Assembly (NCBI GenBank): GCA_021324615.1
Contig: JAJPIT010000003.1
Span: 26,417-90,416 of the forward strand
Length of the DNA stretch: 64,000 nt
From: Terriglobia bacterium
GTDB taxonomy: Bacteria > Acidobacteriota > Terriglobia > Bryobacterales > Bryobacteraceae
Direction: 5' to 3'
How positions within the stretch are numbered: the stretch's first letter is position 1; the number at the start of each line of letters is the position of its first letter. The position numbers and the translations under genes were made by a program. Below the pieces are notes generated by a model, which was not told the origin of the DNA, did not search any database, and saw nothing but the letters and a program-made list of their open reading frames with translations. Of this stretch, positions 42,010 to 50,392 are shown piece by piece.

Positions 42010-43617
42010 TCACTTGAACTGAACGGTGAGGGTGTTGCTCGCGTAGCCGTCGACGATCAGGTAAACCTTGACGGTCCCTTTGCCAGCCAGGCCGGTCAGC
42101 GGCCCGACATTGACCTGATCGAGACCGTCATAAGTGGGCTGCGCGCCGGCGGACTGAACCGGCTGGCTGGTCCCGGCGATGGAGCAGAGCACCGATTTCT
42201 GATAGTGGCGGATGCCGGTGCCGTACAGGATCAGATAGACGGTTCCGCTGGACAGGTCTATGGGCGCCGGCGCGCAGACGCTGCCGCTGCACTGAAATAC
42301 GGGCGTCACCGTTTGCTGATCGCCATTCACCGCCAGGGCCGCCGCGGCGGCGACGCCGGTTCCGGTTCCATCGGCGCTGAACAGAGCCGGCGCGACATTC
42401 CGCACAATCGCGGTGCCCAGTTGGATGGTCCCCAGGCCGTTATCCGCGGAAATGGCGGCCTGGCCCGGGGCGGCGTTGGACGGCATCACGAAGTTGATGA
42501 GCTGCGGCGAAACGAAGGATAGCGCCGCGCGGAGCAGATTGCCGCCCGAGTCGGTGATTTGCAGATTCACGCCGCTTAAGGACAGCGGCAGGGGCTCGAC
42601 CTGCGCGGTCTGCGCCGCCGGCGCCAGATTCGATCCGTTGAGCGAAACGAAGGAGTCTGGCGCGACGAACGGCATGCCGCTGGCCGCGGAAAGCGCCACC
42701 ACCGAAGATCCCATACCCGAGCCGCAGGACGCCGCCGTGGTCAGCGGCCACAGCGCCGGCGCGTCGGCGAGCGCCTCGCTGTAGCTGCTGAACCTGCGCC
42801 AGGGATACCAGGAGACCGCGCCGAACGGGATGCTGCGGACCGCGCAGTTCCACTGATACAACTGCGACGCCGTCGGGAACACGTAGCCGGAAAAGATGCA
42901 GTTGGAGCAGGCGTAGGACTGGTTCAGGCTGACCGGCACGGCGGGCTTCATCGAGTTCAGCACATACTGCACCTGTGTCTTGAGGTTCGCCAGTCCGGCC
43001 GCCTGCTGATCGCCGGAGCCCAGAAACGGGTAATACCAGATGCCGACATAATCGGCCATATTGCTCTGATCCGCGTATTTGGTCCCCACGCAGGGCGTGA
43101 CCGAGGCGTACGCGCCGCCGGGCGCCCAATCGGCGGGCGAGCCGATGTCGTGATTGATTTTCGCGCCCGGCCAGTAGGATTGAATCGTGGCGCGGAGCGC
43201 CCGCAGATCGGCGGCGGAGAAATTTCCGCAGGGCGTCACATTTCCGGTGTAGGGGTCGCTTCCATAGGGCTCGTTAAAAACGTAGACCGCCAGCACCAGA
43301 CTCGACCGGGACTGCAAATAGGCGAGCAGTTGCTGGCCCTGCGGGCTCACGCTCCAGTTTCCCGCGTTGTAGGCGTAGGGCAGAGGATAGGCGCCGACGA
43401 TGAGTTTCAAGCCGGCCGACTGGGCCGCGTCCAGCGCCTGCTTCCAGGCGTCCGGCTGGCTGGGATCGACGACGATCAGCGCGAAATCATAACCCAGTTG
43501 GGCCAGCTCGGGAAAGTCGGAAAGCTGCGGAAAATGCGTTCCGGTGAGCGCCGGCGGATTCGGCTGCGCGGAGGCGGCCGAGAGCGCAACAAGCAGGCAG
43601 ATCAGATTCCGCATCAT
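42010..43617 (-). CDS. Secreted glycosidase-like barrel protein with TIGR03437 C-terminus
   Basis: 535-aa exported protein. Signal peptide (LICLLVALSAASAQ), a TIM-barrel-like region (about 25-290; LKLIVGAYPLP, VLAVYVFNEPYGSDP, AVSWYPWRRFSSY), then a beta domain with SSVVALSAASGMPFVAPDS and SFVSLNGSNLAP, and finally the approximately 60-residue TIGR03437 module (PTYDGLDQVNVGPLTGLAGKG and the last strands), a module abundant in Solibacter-group proteins. In the barrel, FNEP could supply a catalytic Glu, but no GH family is clear. TIGR03437 is probably an extracellular adhesion or sorting domain, function unproven. Confidence 0.85.
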   Translation of the reverse strand: MMRNLICLLVALSAASAQPNPPALTGTHFPQLSDFPELAQLGYDFALIVVDPSQPDAWKQALDAAQSAGLKLIVGAYPLPYAYNAGNWSVSPQGQQLLAYLQSRSSLVLAVYVFNEPYGSDPYTGNVTPCGNFSAADLRALRATIQSYWPGAKINHDIGSPADWAPGGAYASVTPCVGTKYADQSNMADYVGIWYYPFLGSGDQQAAGLANLKTQVQYVLNSMKPAVPVSLNQSYACSNCIFSGYVFPTASQLYQWNCAVRSIPFGAVSWYPWRRFSSYSEALADAPALWPLTTAASCGSGMGSSVVALSAASGMPFVAPDSFVSLNGSNLAPAAQTAQVEPLPLSLSGVNLQITDSGGNLLRAALSFVSPQLINFVMPSNAAPGQAAISADNGLGTIQLGTAIVRNVAPALFSADGTGTGVAAAAALAVNGDQQTVTPVFQCSGSVCAPAPIDLSSGTVYLILYGTGIRHYQKSVLCSIAGTSQPVQSAGAQPTYDGLDQVNVGPLTGLAGKGTVKVYLIVDGYASNTLTVQFK

Positions 43618-43685
43618 GGCGGGTGGCCGGAGAAGCTCTCTTGATAGATGGTGGCGGAAGCGCGCGGAGCTACAAAAGGTCGCGG

Positions 43686-44177
43686 TTAAACGGTTTCATC
43701 CAGGCGGGCGTAGCGGCCCCGGAAGAACAGCAGCGGCCGCCCATGGCCGGCGTGCACGCCGGTAACCCGTCCGATCAGAACGCGATGATCGCCCACGTCG
43801 ATCACCTCCTCGGTGACGCAGTCGATCCAGCCGAGCACATCTTCCAGAATCGGCGAGCCGGTTGCCGCCGGAGCCCAACGCAGGCCCTGGAAGCGGCCCT
43901 CGGGCAACTGCGCAAAACGGATCGACAGATCCAACTGCTCCTGGCGGAGGATGTTGACGGCGAAAAATCCGCTGGATTCAAAGTGTTCAATAAAGGTGCA
44001 GTCGCGCGCGATGGCCACCATGGCGAGCGGGGGAACCAGAGAGAGCGAGGTGAAAGAATTGATGGTGATACCGTGCGGAGCGCCGTCGGCGGCGCGCGTG
44101 GTCAGCACCGCCACGCCGGTGGCGAACAGACCGCAGGCGCGGCGAAAATCGGCGGAATTGAGGGGCGCGCTTGACAA
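43686..44177 (-). CDS. Flavin reductase-like (FMN-binding split barrel) protein
   Basis: 163-aa protein: FRRACGLFATGVAVLTTRAADG, GITINSFTSLSLVPPLAMVAI and FAVNILRQEQLDLSIRFAQ are characteristic of the HpaC/flavin reductase family, and the C-terminal GRVTGVHAGHGRPLLFFRGRY completes it. It reduces FMN with NAD(P)H, often for a monooxygenase; none is adjacent. The start is 53 nt from the HU gene start and the HU promoter overlaps its 5' end. Confidence 0.9.
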   Translation of the reverse strand: MSSAPLNSADFRRACGLFATGVAVLTTRAADGAPHGITINSFTSLSLVPPLAMVAIARDCTFIEHFESSGFFAVNILRQEQLDLSIRFAQLPEGRFQGLRWAPAATGSPILEDVLGWIDCVTEEVIDVGDHRVLIGRVTGVHAGHGRPLLFFRGRYARLDETV

Positions 44178-44200
44178 CTTGCTAACCCTAATCCTATCAT
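44171..44200 (+). promoter_or_regulatory. Sigma-70-type promoter of the HU gene
   Basis: TTGACA (44171-44176), 18-nt spacer, TATCAT (44195-44200), one mismatch to the -10 consensus. Transcription would begin near 44207, about 24 nt before the TTG start of the HU-like gene. An AGGAGG Shine-Dalgarno at 44220-44225 follows. The -35 box lies inside the start of the divergent flavin reductase gene. Confidence 0.75.
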
Positions 44201-44230
44201 GGGGTTTCGCGCTAGGCTCAGGAGGCGGCT

Positions 44231-44500
44231 TTGATCAAACTCGATATCATCAACGAAGTTGTCAATAAAACCGGCATCACCAAGACCAAGGCGGAGATGG
44301 CGGTGGAAACCGTCTTTGAGAGCATGAAGCGGGCTCTGGGACGCGGGGAACGCATCGAACTGCGCGGCTTTGGAATTTTCAATGTGCGGCCGCGCAAGAC
44401 CGGCATCGGGCGCAACCCGCGCACCGGAGCGGAGGTCGCGATTCCGCCAGGAAAGGCCGTCCGCTTCAAGCCGGGCAAGGAATTGCAGACGCTGCATTAG
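44231..44500 (+). CDS. HU/IHF-family DNA-binding protein
   Basis: 89-aa nucleoid protein. IKLDIINEVVNKTGITKTKAEMAVE is the HU helical body, RIELRGFGIFNVRPRKTG the beta-arm base and IGRNPRTGAEVAIPPGKAVRFKPGK the DNA-binding arm and C-terminus. The start is a TTG at 44231 preceded 5 nt upstream by AGGAGG (44220-44225), decisive for the start. Bends and organises DNA as a dimer. It is followed after 17 nt by the M50 protease gene. Confidence 0.94.
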   Translation: MIKLDIINEVVNKTGITKTKAEMAVETVFESMKRALGRGERIELRGFGIFNVRPRKTGIGRNPRTGAEVAIPPGKAVRFKPGKELQTLH

Positions 44501-44517
44501 CGGGTGAACGAAGTTTT

Positions 44518-45495
44518 GTGTCCACCAACGGCTCCCCCCCGGCCGCCGTCACCCCGGGATGGTGGGAAACTCTTCAGAGCGGGCAGGCGCGGCCGCGCCA
44601 TCCCTACTGGCTGCACGCGCTGCTGCTGCTGCTGACGCTGGGGACCACTACGGTGGTCGGATCGGAGCTCCAGCGCAGTTTCGCGCGCAATCAACCCTTT
44701 TTCTTCGATTTTTCGGGCTATGCCCGATTCTGGCGGGATCCGGCGTCCGTGCTCGACGGTCTGCCGTTTTCGCTGGCGCTGCTGGCGATTCTGCTGGCGC
44801 ACGAAATGGGGCACTATCTGGCGGCGCGCTATTATCGGGTGAACGTGACGCTCCCGTTTTTCCTTCCCGCGCCGACGCTGATCGGAACCTTCGGCGCGTT
44901 CATCCGCATCCGGTCGGCGATTCTGGCCAAAAGGATCCTGTTCGACATCGGCGTGGCCGGTCCGATCGCGGGATTTCTGGCGCTGCTGGCGCCGCTGATC
45001 GCCGGGGTGAGTCTTTCGAAGGTGGAGACGGGAATCGCCCTTCGCGGCGACGTGATCTTCGGCACGCCGCTGCTGCTGCGCCTGCTGGAGTGGATCGCGT
45101 TTCCCGGCGTTTCGCCCGACGACATCGCGCTGCACCCGGTGGCGCGGGCCGCCTGGGTCGGACTGCTGGCCACGGCGCTCAATCTTCTGCCGATCGGGCA
45201 ACTGGACGGCGGGCACATCCTGTACGCATTTTTCGGGGAGCGCACCCGGATGAGTTCGCGGATCTTCGTGATCGCGCTGGCGGCGCTGGGGGCCGCGCAG
45301 TTGTTCACCAGCGCTTATAAGATGGGCTACATGTGGCTGTTCTGGGCCGGCGTTCTGCTGCTGCTGGGCATGCGCCATCCGGTGATCGTCGATCCGGCGC
45401 CGTTGAACGCCCGGCGCCGCTGGCTGGGCCTGGCGGCGCTGGCCATCTTTCTCCTGTCGTTCACCGCGGCGCCCATCCGGACCACCGGCCTGTGA
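44518..45495 (+). CDS. Site-2-protease-family (M50) membrane peptidase
   Basis: 325-aa polytopic zinc metalloprotease with a GTG start. Motif HEMGH at residues 95-99 (LLAHEMGHYLAARYY) and the second metal ligand in NLLPIGQLDGGH (about 225-236) define the active site inside the membrane. About six to seven transmembrane helices. Family members release sigma factors or remove signal-peptide remnants; the target is unknown. Its TGA overlaps the GTG of the following glycosyltransferase. Confidence 0.93.
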   Translation: MSTNGSPPAAVTPGWWETLQSGQARPRHPYWLHALLLLLTLGTTTVVGSELQRSFARNQPFFFDFSGYARFWRDPASVLDGLPFSLALLAILLAHEMGHYLAARYYRVNVTLPFFLPAPTLIGTFGAFIRIRSAILAKRILFDIGVAGPIAGFLALLAPLIAGVSLSKVETGIALRGDVIFGTPLLLRLLEWIAFPGVSPDDIALHPVARAAWVGLLATALNLLPIGQLDGGHILYAFFGERTRMSSRIFVIALAALGAAQLFTSAYKMGYMWLFWAGVLLLLGMRHPVIVDPAPLNARRRWLGLAALAIFLLSFTAAPIRTTGL

Positions 45496-46238
45496 AGATT
45501 TCGGCCACCATCATCACCTGCAACGAAGAGCGCAACCTGCCGCGCGCCATCGAGAGCCTGCGCTGCGCCGACGAGGTGATCGTCATCGACAGCGGATCCA
45601 GCGACCGCACCGTGGAGATCGCCGGAAGGCTGGGCGCGCGGGTCATCGAAAGCCCCTGGCCGGGATACGCCAAGCAGAAAAATTTCGCTGCCGAGCAGGC
45701 GTGCCACGACTGGATCCTTTCCCTCGACGCCGACGAATCGTTGAGCGAGGCGCTGGAGGGCGAGATCTGGCAGCTCAAGAAAAACGGCCCGGAGTACGAC
45801 GCCTACCGCATGCCGCGCATGGCCCAGTACCTGGGCCGCTGGATCCGCCACTCCGGCTGGTATCCGGACCGCAAGGTGCGGCTCTACGACCGCCGCAAGG
45901 CGCGCTGGGAAGGCGAGTTCGTGCATGAGACCGTGCGCGTGAACGGCCGCATCGGCGAGCTCCACTCCAATCTGCTGCACTTCACCTGCAATTCCTTATC
46001 GGAGCACTTGAAAACAATGGACCGCTACACCACGCTGGCCGCCCAACAGTTGCTGGCCACCGGCGAGCGGGTGAGCTGGCGCCGTTTAATCTTCGAGCCG
46101 CCATGGACGTTTTTCAATACATACTTCTTAAAGCTGGGATTTCTGGACGGCATCGAAGGTCTGACGATCGCCAATATGGCCGCGCTCTATAACTACCTGA
46201 AGTACGCCAAGGCGCGCTTTATGAGCCCGGGCCGATGA
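45492..46238 (+). CDS. Family-2 glycosyltransferase (LPS core type)
   Basis: 248-aa GT2 enzyme. The GTG start at 45492 overlaps the protease stop (GTGA) and gives VKISATIITCNEERNLPRAI, the nucleotide-sugar fold; VIVIDSGSSDRTVEIAG and the DXD-type LSLDADESLSEAL are the metal/donor sites. The C-terminal WYPDRKVRLYDRRKARWEG...VHE and KYAKARF are typical of WaaE/KdtX-like LPS-core beta-glucosyltransferases. Cytoplasmic side of the membrane. Next gene starts 34 nt downstream. Confidence 0.92.
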   Translation: MKISATIITCNEERNLPRAIESLRCADEVIVIDSGSSDRTVEIAGRLGARVIESPWPGYAKQKNFAAEQACHDWILSLDADESLSEALEGEIWQLKKNGPEYDAYRMPRMAQYLGRWIRHSGWYPDRKVRLYDRRKARWEGEFVHETVRVNGRIGELHSNLLHFTCNSLSEHLKTMDRYTTLAAQQLLATGERVSWRRLIFEPPWTFFNTYFLKLGFLDGIEGLTIANMAALYNYLKYAKARFMSPGR

Positions 46239-46272
46239 GGCGCGGCGCGCGGCTACACCCGGGGGCGCGGCC

Positions 46273-47139
46273 ATGAAGACGCTCCACATCGATCTCGGAC
46301 GCCAGATGGGCGGCGGGCAGTGGCAGGCGATTTATCTGCTGGAACGGCTCGCGGAGGCCAAGCTGCTGGCGCGGCCGGGATCGCCGCTGCTGGAGCAGGC
46401 CCGCGCGCGGGGAATCGACGCTTCCGCCTTTTCGATCGCCGCCATGTTCGGCGCGGCGCAACGGGCGGAGCTGATCCACGCCCACGAGGCCCGCGCCCAC
46501 GCGATGGCCGCGGCGGTGCCCGGGGCCAGGCTGGTGGTGGCGCGGCGCGTCGCCTTTCCGGTGGGAACCGGTTTGCCGTCCCGGGTGAAATACGCGCGGG
46601 CGAACCTGTTCCTGGCGGTTTCGCGCTGCGCGGCGGCCGAGCTGGAGCGCGCCGGGGTGAGCCGGGATAAAATCCGCGTGGTGCATGACGGCGTGCCGCT
46701 GCGCGAGCCCGGCCGCGGCGACGCCATCGTCGCGCTGGCTTCCAAGCGCGAGGACCTGGTCCGCCGCGCCGCGGAGCTGGCCGGGGTCGAGGTGCGCTTC
46801 ACGCGCGATTTGTGGGACGATCTAACCCAAGCCAAGATGTTTCTCTACGCGAGCGATTCGGAGGGATTGGGATCGGCGGCGCTGGCGGCGATGTCGGCCG
46901 CCGTGCCCGTGATCGCCAGCAACATCGGCGGCCTGGCCGAGGCGGTGGAGCACGAACGCACCGGACTTCTGGCGGCGAACCGCGCCGAAGACTTCGCCGC
47001 CGCCATCGCCCGCCTGCTGCGCGAGCCGCAACTGGCGCGCGAAATGGGCCGGCGCGGGCGGGAGCGCGTGGAGGCGATGTTCACCGTCGAGGAGATGGTG
47101 CGCCGCACCGTCGCGGCTTACCATGAGGTCCTCGGATGA
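46273..47139 (+). CDS. Family-4 glycosyltransferase, short variant
   Basis: 288-aa GT-B enzyme, about 80-100 residues shorter than typical GT4. GRQMGGGQWQAIYLLERLA resembles the N-terminal acceptor loop; the C-terminal half has VVHDGVPLREPGRGD, AKMFLYASDSEGLGSAAL and a GLAEAVEHERTGLL donor-binding segment. The usual EX7E motif has Glu in SEGLG but Ala at the second position (AALAAMS). It probably sugar-modifies a surface glycolipid with the preceding GT2; substrate unknown. Its end overlaps pilD-like by 4 nt (ATGA). Confidence 0.8.
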   Translation: MKTLHIDLGRQMGGGQWQAIYLLERLAEAKLLARPGSPLLEQARARGIDASAFSIAAMFGAAQRAELIHAHEARAHAMAAAVPGARLVVARRVAFPVGTGLPSRVKYARANLFLAVSRCAAAELERAGVSRDKIRVVHDGVPLREPGRGDAIVALASKREDLVRRAAELAGVEVRFTRDLWDDLTQAKMFLYASDSEGLGSAALAAMSAAVPVIASNIGGLAEAVEHERTGLLAANRAEDFAAAIARLLREPQLAREMGRRGRERVEAMFTVEEMVRRTVAAYHEVLG

Positions 47140-47951
47140 TCGAGTCGATTGCATTCCTGGCCGGACTGCTGGTCGGGAGTTTCCTGAACGTTTGCGTCTA
47201 CCGGCTGCCGCGCGATCTGAGCGTTGTGCGCCCGCGCTCGTTTTGCCCGAATTGCGAAAAGATGATCGCCTGGTATGACAACATTCCGATCGCCAGCTAT
47301 GTGCTGCTCGGCGGGCGCTGCCGCCATTGCCGCGCGCGCATTCCGCTGCGCTATCCGCTGGTGGAGCTGGCTACGGCCGCCGCCTTCGCGGTGTGCTTCG
47401 CCGCGCCGGGAACCACGCTGGCGGCCGCCAAATACGCGATCTTTTCCGCGATCCTGATCGCGCTGACCGCCTCCGACTTCGAGGAAAGAATTCTGCCGGA
47501 CGAGTTCACCCTCGGCGGCACGGCCGCCGGATTGGCGCTCGCCCCGTGGGTGCCCATGGAGTTGGGATGGGCGCACATCCTGCTGCCGCCCTGGCTCGGG
47601 CCGCGATGGCTTTCCTTCGGCGAAGCGGCGCTGGCCGCGGGATTTTCGAGCGGCATGATCTGGCTGGTGGCGTGGCTGTATGAAAAATTGCGCCACCGCG
47701 AAGGCCTGGGGTTCGGCGACGTGAAAATGATCGCCATGATCGGCGCGTTCCTGGGGTTGAAAGGCGCGCTGCTGGCGCTGATCGCCGCCTCGCTGCTGGG
47801 CTCGGTGGCCGGACTGGGCTATATCTTTCTTACGCGCAAGGATGCGTCCACCTACGAGCTGCCGTTCGGGAGTTTTCTGGGGATCGCCGCCCTGGCCGTG
47901 GCGATGTTCGGCGAGGTCGCCGCCGGATGGTATTCGCGTCTCGGCGCATAA
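47136..47951 (+). CDS. Prepilin leader peptidase / N-methyltransferase
   Basis: 271-aa inner-membrane bifunctional enzyme (PilD/GspO). Two N-terminal CxxC pairs (FCPNCEKMIAW and CRHCRARI) mark the methyltransferase loop; peptidase Asp residues are in ALTASDFEERILPDEFT and GLGFGDVKMIAM (GxGD). About seven transmembrane helices. It cleaves and methylates type-IV pilins or pseudopilins, none of which is in the window. It overlaps the GT4 gene by 4 nt. Confidence 0.93.
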   Translation: MIESIAFLAGLLVGSFLNVCVYRLPRDLSVVRPRSFCPNCEKMIAWYDNIPIASYVLLGGRCRHCRARIPLRYPLVELATAAAFAVCFAAPGTTLAAAKYAIFSAILIALTASDFEERILPDEFTLGGTAAGLALAPWVPMELGWAHILLPPWLGPRWLSFGEAALAAGFSSGMIWLVAWLYEKLRHREGLGFGDVKMIAMIGAFLGLKGALLALIAASLLGSVAGLGYIFLTRKDASTYELPFGSFLGIAALAVAMFGEVAAGWYSRLGA

Positions 47952-47998
47952 GCCGGTCCGTGTTGCGCCAGGTCATGCCGACGGCTTACGCTACGGGC

Positions 47999-49195
47999 AT
48001 GCGCCGGCTATTTTGTTTTTTCCTCCTCGCCCGCTCGATCAGTTTCGCGCAGGACCGCATCACCATCGACGCCGGAACGGTCATCGACGGCAAAGGCGGA
48101 GTCCATAAGAACCAGCAGATCGTTATCGAAGGCTCGAAGATCGTGGAGATGCGCCCGGCCAGGGGAAAATCCACCTACGATCTGCGCGCCTTCACGGTCA
48201 CGCCGGGCTGGATCGACACGCACGTTCACCTCACCTGGCACTTCAATGCGCAAAACATTCTGGTGAACGGCCGCGAGGATCCGGCCAGCTCCGCGCTGTA
48301 CACCGCCGAAAATGCGTACCTCACGCTGATGGGCGGATTCACCACCGTGCAGAGCGTCGGCGCGCCGATGGACGCCGCGGTCCGCGACCGCATCAATCAG
48401 GGCTCGCTGGCCGGCCCGCGCATCCTCACCTCGATTCGTCAGATCAACAACGCCACGGCCCGGCCGGACCCGGATCATCCCGCCCCGCCCGAGGCGCTGC
48501 GCGAATACGTCCGCAAAACGAAAAGCGAGGGCGCGGATCTGATCAAGCTTTTCGCCACCGCGGGCATGGGCGCCGGCGGCGGCCAGAATATGAGCGACGA
48601 GCAGATCCAGGCCGTCTGCGGCGAGGCCCGCAACGTGGGCCTCCGCGCGATCGTGCACGCTATCGGCGATTCCGGCATCCGGGCCAGCGTGCGGGCCGGC
48701 TGCACCTCAATCGAGCACGGCAATTTCGTCAAGGACGACACGCTTGAGCTGATGGCCGCGCGCGGGACGTTTTTCGATCCGAATCTGCTGGTGATCCACA
48801 ACTACATCGACAAGAAAGAGAGTTTTCCCAACATCCGCGATTTCAAGCCGCTTCAGGACGCGCTGGCCCCGACGGCGGAAGTTTTCGGGCGCGCCCGCGC
48901 GCATCACGTCAAGATTGTGTTCGGAACCGACGCTGTTGCCGGCGCGCACGGCCGCAACGCCGAGGAGTTTATCTATCGGGTGCGGGACGCGCACGAAACA
49001 CCGATGGACGCGCTGATCAGCGCCACCTCCGCCGCCGCCGAATCGCTCGGAATGGGCGATAAAATCGGCGCGGTCGTGCCGGGATACGAGGCGGATCTGG
49101 TGGCGGTGGAGGGCAATCCGCTGGAGGACATCACCGCCGTCCGCCGCGTCGTGTTCGTGATGAAAGGCGGCAGGGTGTACCGGAACACGCGCTGA
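47999..49195 (+). CDS. Exported amidohydrolase (imidazolonepropionase-like)
   Basis: 398-aa secreted metal-dependent hydrolase. The ATG at 47999 is chosen for its signal peptide (MRRLFCFFLLARSISFAQ); an upstream ATG at 47927 lies inside the peptidase gene. The barrel has DTHVHLTWHF, ligand Lys in ADLIKLFATAG, GLRAIVHAIGDSG, SIEHGNFV and the metal Asp in VFGTDAVAG. These are amidohydrolase-superfamily ligands. Substrate likely a cyclic amide or peptide; not determined. Confidence 0.9.
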   Translation: MRRLFCFFLLARSISFAQDRITIDAGTVIDGKGGVHKNQQIVIEGSKIVEMRPARGKSTYDLRAFTVTPGWIDTHVHLTWHFNAQNILVNGREDPASSALYTAENAYLTLMGGFTTVQSVGAPMDAAVRDRINQGSLAGPRILTSIRQINNATARPDPDHPAPPEALREYVRKTKSEGADLIKLFATAGMGAGGGQNMSDEQIQAVCGEARNVGLRAIVHAIGDSGIRASVRAGCTSIEHGNFVKDDTLELMAARGTFFDPNLLVIHNYIDKKESFPNIRDFKPLQDALAPTAEVFGRARAHHVKIVFGTDAVAGAHGRNAEEFIYRVRDAHETPMDALISATSAAAESLGMGDKIGAVVPGYEADLVAVEGNPLEDITAVRRVVFVMKGGRVYRNTR

Positions 49196-49241
49196 TCGCG
49201 GGAAGCTGTGCGGGTCAGGGGAGCGCGTGGCATAATGGCGT

Positions 49242-50105
49242 TTGCGCGCTATACTCGCCTGGATTCACGCGCACCCGCGTTTGAGCTGGACCGCGCTTGT
49301 CGCCTACGCGGCCCTGGTAACATTTCCGCATGAAAATGTTCAATACGTGGTGAATCTGTTCTGCATCCGCTATACCCACCGCCGCGTGTATCAGGCCTCC
49401 GCCGTGATCGCCATCGCCGAGCTTCTCCTCCTCACGCCGGTTTTATGGCGCGCCATCGCGCGCCAGCCCGCGCGGCGCACCATCGCTTTTGCCTGGATCC
49501 TCACGGTCGCGCTGATGTGGTGCATTTGGCGCGTTTTCACCGCAAATAACACCGAATTGGTGCATTTTCCGCAATACCTTCCCGAAGGAATGGCCCTGCT
49601 CGCGCTGACGCTGTCGCCGGCCGACGCGCTAGCGTGGGTTACCTTTTTCGGCGGCCTCGATGAGTGTTTTCAATACTGGCATCTGATGGCCGGACGTCCG
49701 GTGGGCTATGACTTCAACGATATTTATATGGATCTGGCCGGCGGCGCCGCGGGTATCGTTCTCGCCATGGCGTTTCTGTATTGCGAGCCGGCGCGGCTCA
49801 CCACTTGGAAACAGATCCTGAATCGCCGCGGCGTGCGCCTGATCCTGGCGTTGGCCGCCGCGGGAATCCCGCTGTGGTGGAGCGGCGCGATGCGGCTCTA
49901 CTCCAATCCGGCGGCGCACTATTGGTTCGCGCTCAGCCGCGATAAACCGCCGCAATACTGGTACGTCAATCCGCTTTTCGGGCCGCACAAATTCCACGAA
50001 TTATCTCCGGTGGAGGGCCCTGTTTTGATCCTGGCGACTCTGGCGCTCTACGCCCAACTGGACCGCCGCCTGCGCATTTCCGCCGTCCCGGCAAGAAAGC
50101 TCTGA
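49242..50105 (+). CDS. VanZ-like membrane protein
   Basis: 287-aa polytopic protein with about seven helices. The start is a TTG at 49242 (MRAILAWIHAHPR). A VanZ-like segment (ELVHFPQYLPEGMALLALTL, then FNDIYMDLAGGAAGIVLAM) is recognisable in the centre; the C-terminus is a further pair of helices. VanZ domains occur in antibiotic-resistance and envelope proteins of unknown mechanism. Nothing links it to a pathway. Confidence 0.7.
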   Translation: MRAILAWIHAHPRLSWTALVAYAALVTFPHENVQYVVNLFCIRYTHRRVYQASAVIAIAELLLLTPVLWRAIARQPARRTIAFAWILTVALMWCIWRVFTANNTELVHFPQYLPEGMALLALTLSPADALAWVTFFGGLDECFQYWHLMAGRPVGYDFNDIYMDLAGGAAGIVLAMAFLYCEPARLTTWKQILNRRGVRLILALAAAGIPLWWSGAMRLYSNPAAHYWFALSRDKPPQYWYVNPLFGPHKFHELSPVEGPVLILATLALYAQLDRRLRISAVPARKL

Positions 50106-50125
50106 AGCCGCCCGCCCGGGCTGTT

Positions 50126-50392
50126 TCAACTGACGACGAAGAACCCGGTCTCGACGCGCTGCTCGACAATCCGGTTCCACATGACCCGGGCCCGCCCCCG
50201 CGCCTCCAGGTGAGAAAACTCCACCACTTGTCCGGCTTCGAGCGAGGGGAAGGCGTGCGCCATGCGGAAGCCGCTTTCGCTGACATCCACCAGGTCGCCG
50301 GCGACCTCCTGCGGCCGGGGATTCCCGAAGCGGATGCGCACCGTTCCGCTGGCCCGCCGGCGCTGTTCGCGGCGCTTCTCGGCTCCGCTCAT
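50126..50392 (-). CDS. PilZ-domain c-di-GMP-binding protein
   Basis: 88-aa single PilZ domain. Conserved c-di-GMP ligands are present: the N-terminal [14 protein letters not shown] (RxxxR) and DVSESGFRM (D/NxSxxG), followed by the beta-barrel [14 protein letters not shown] and VETGFFVV. Its ATG overlaps the TGA of the sigma-54 activator (ATGA), so it is co-translated with it. With the HD-GYP/GGDEF gene on the other side, it forms a complete local c-di-GMP circuit. Confidence 0.9.
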   Translation of the reverse strand: MSGAEKRREQRRRASGTVRIRFGNPRPQEVAGDLVDVSESGFRMAHAFPSLEAGQVVEFSHLEARGRARVMWNRIVEQRVETGFFVVS

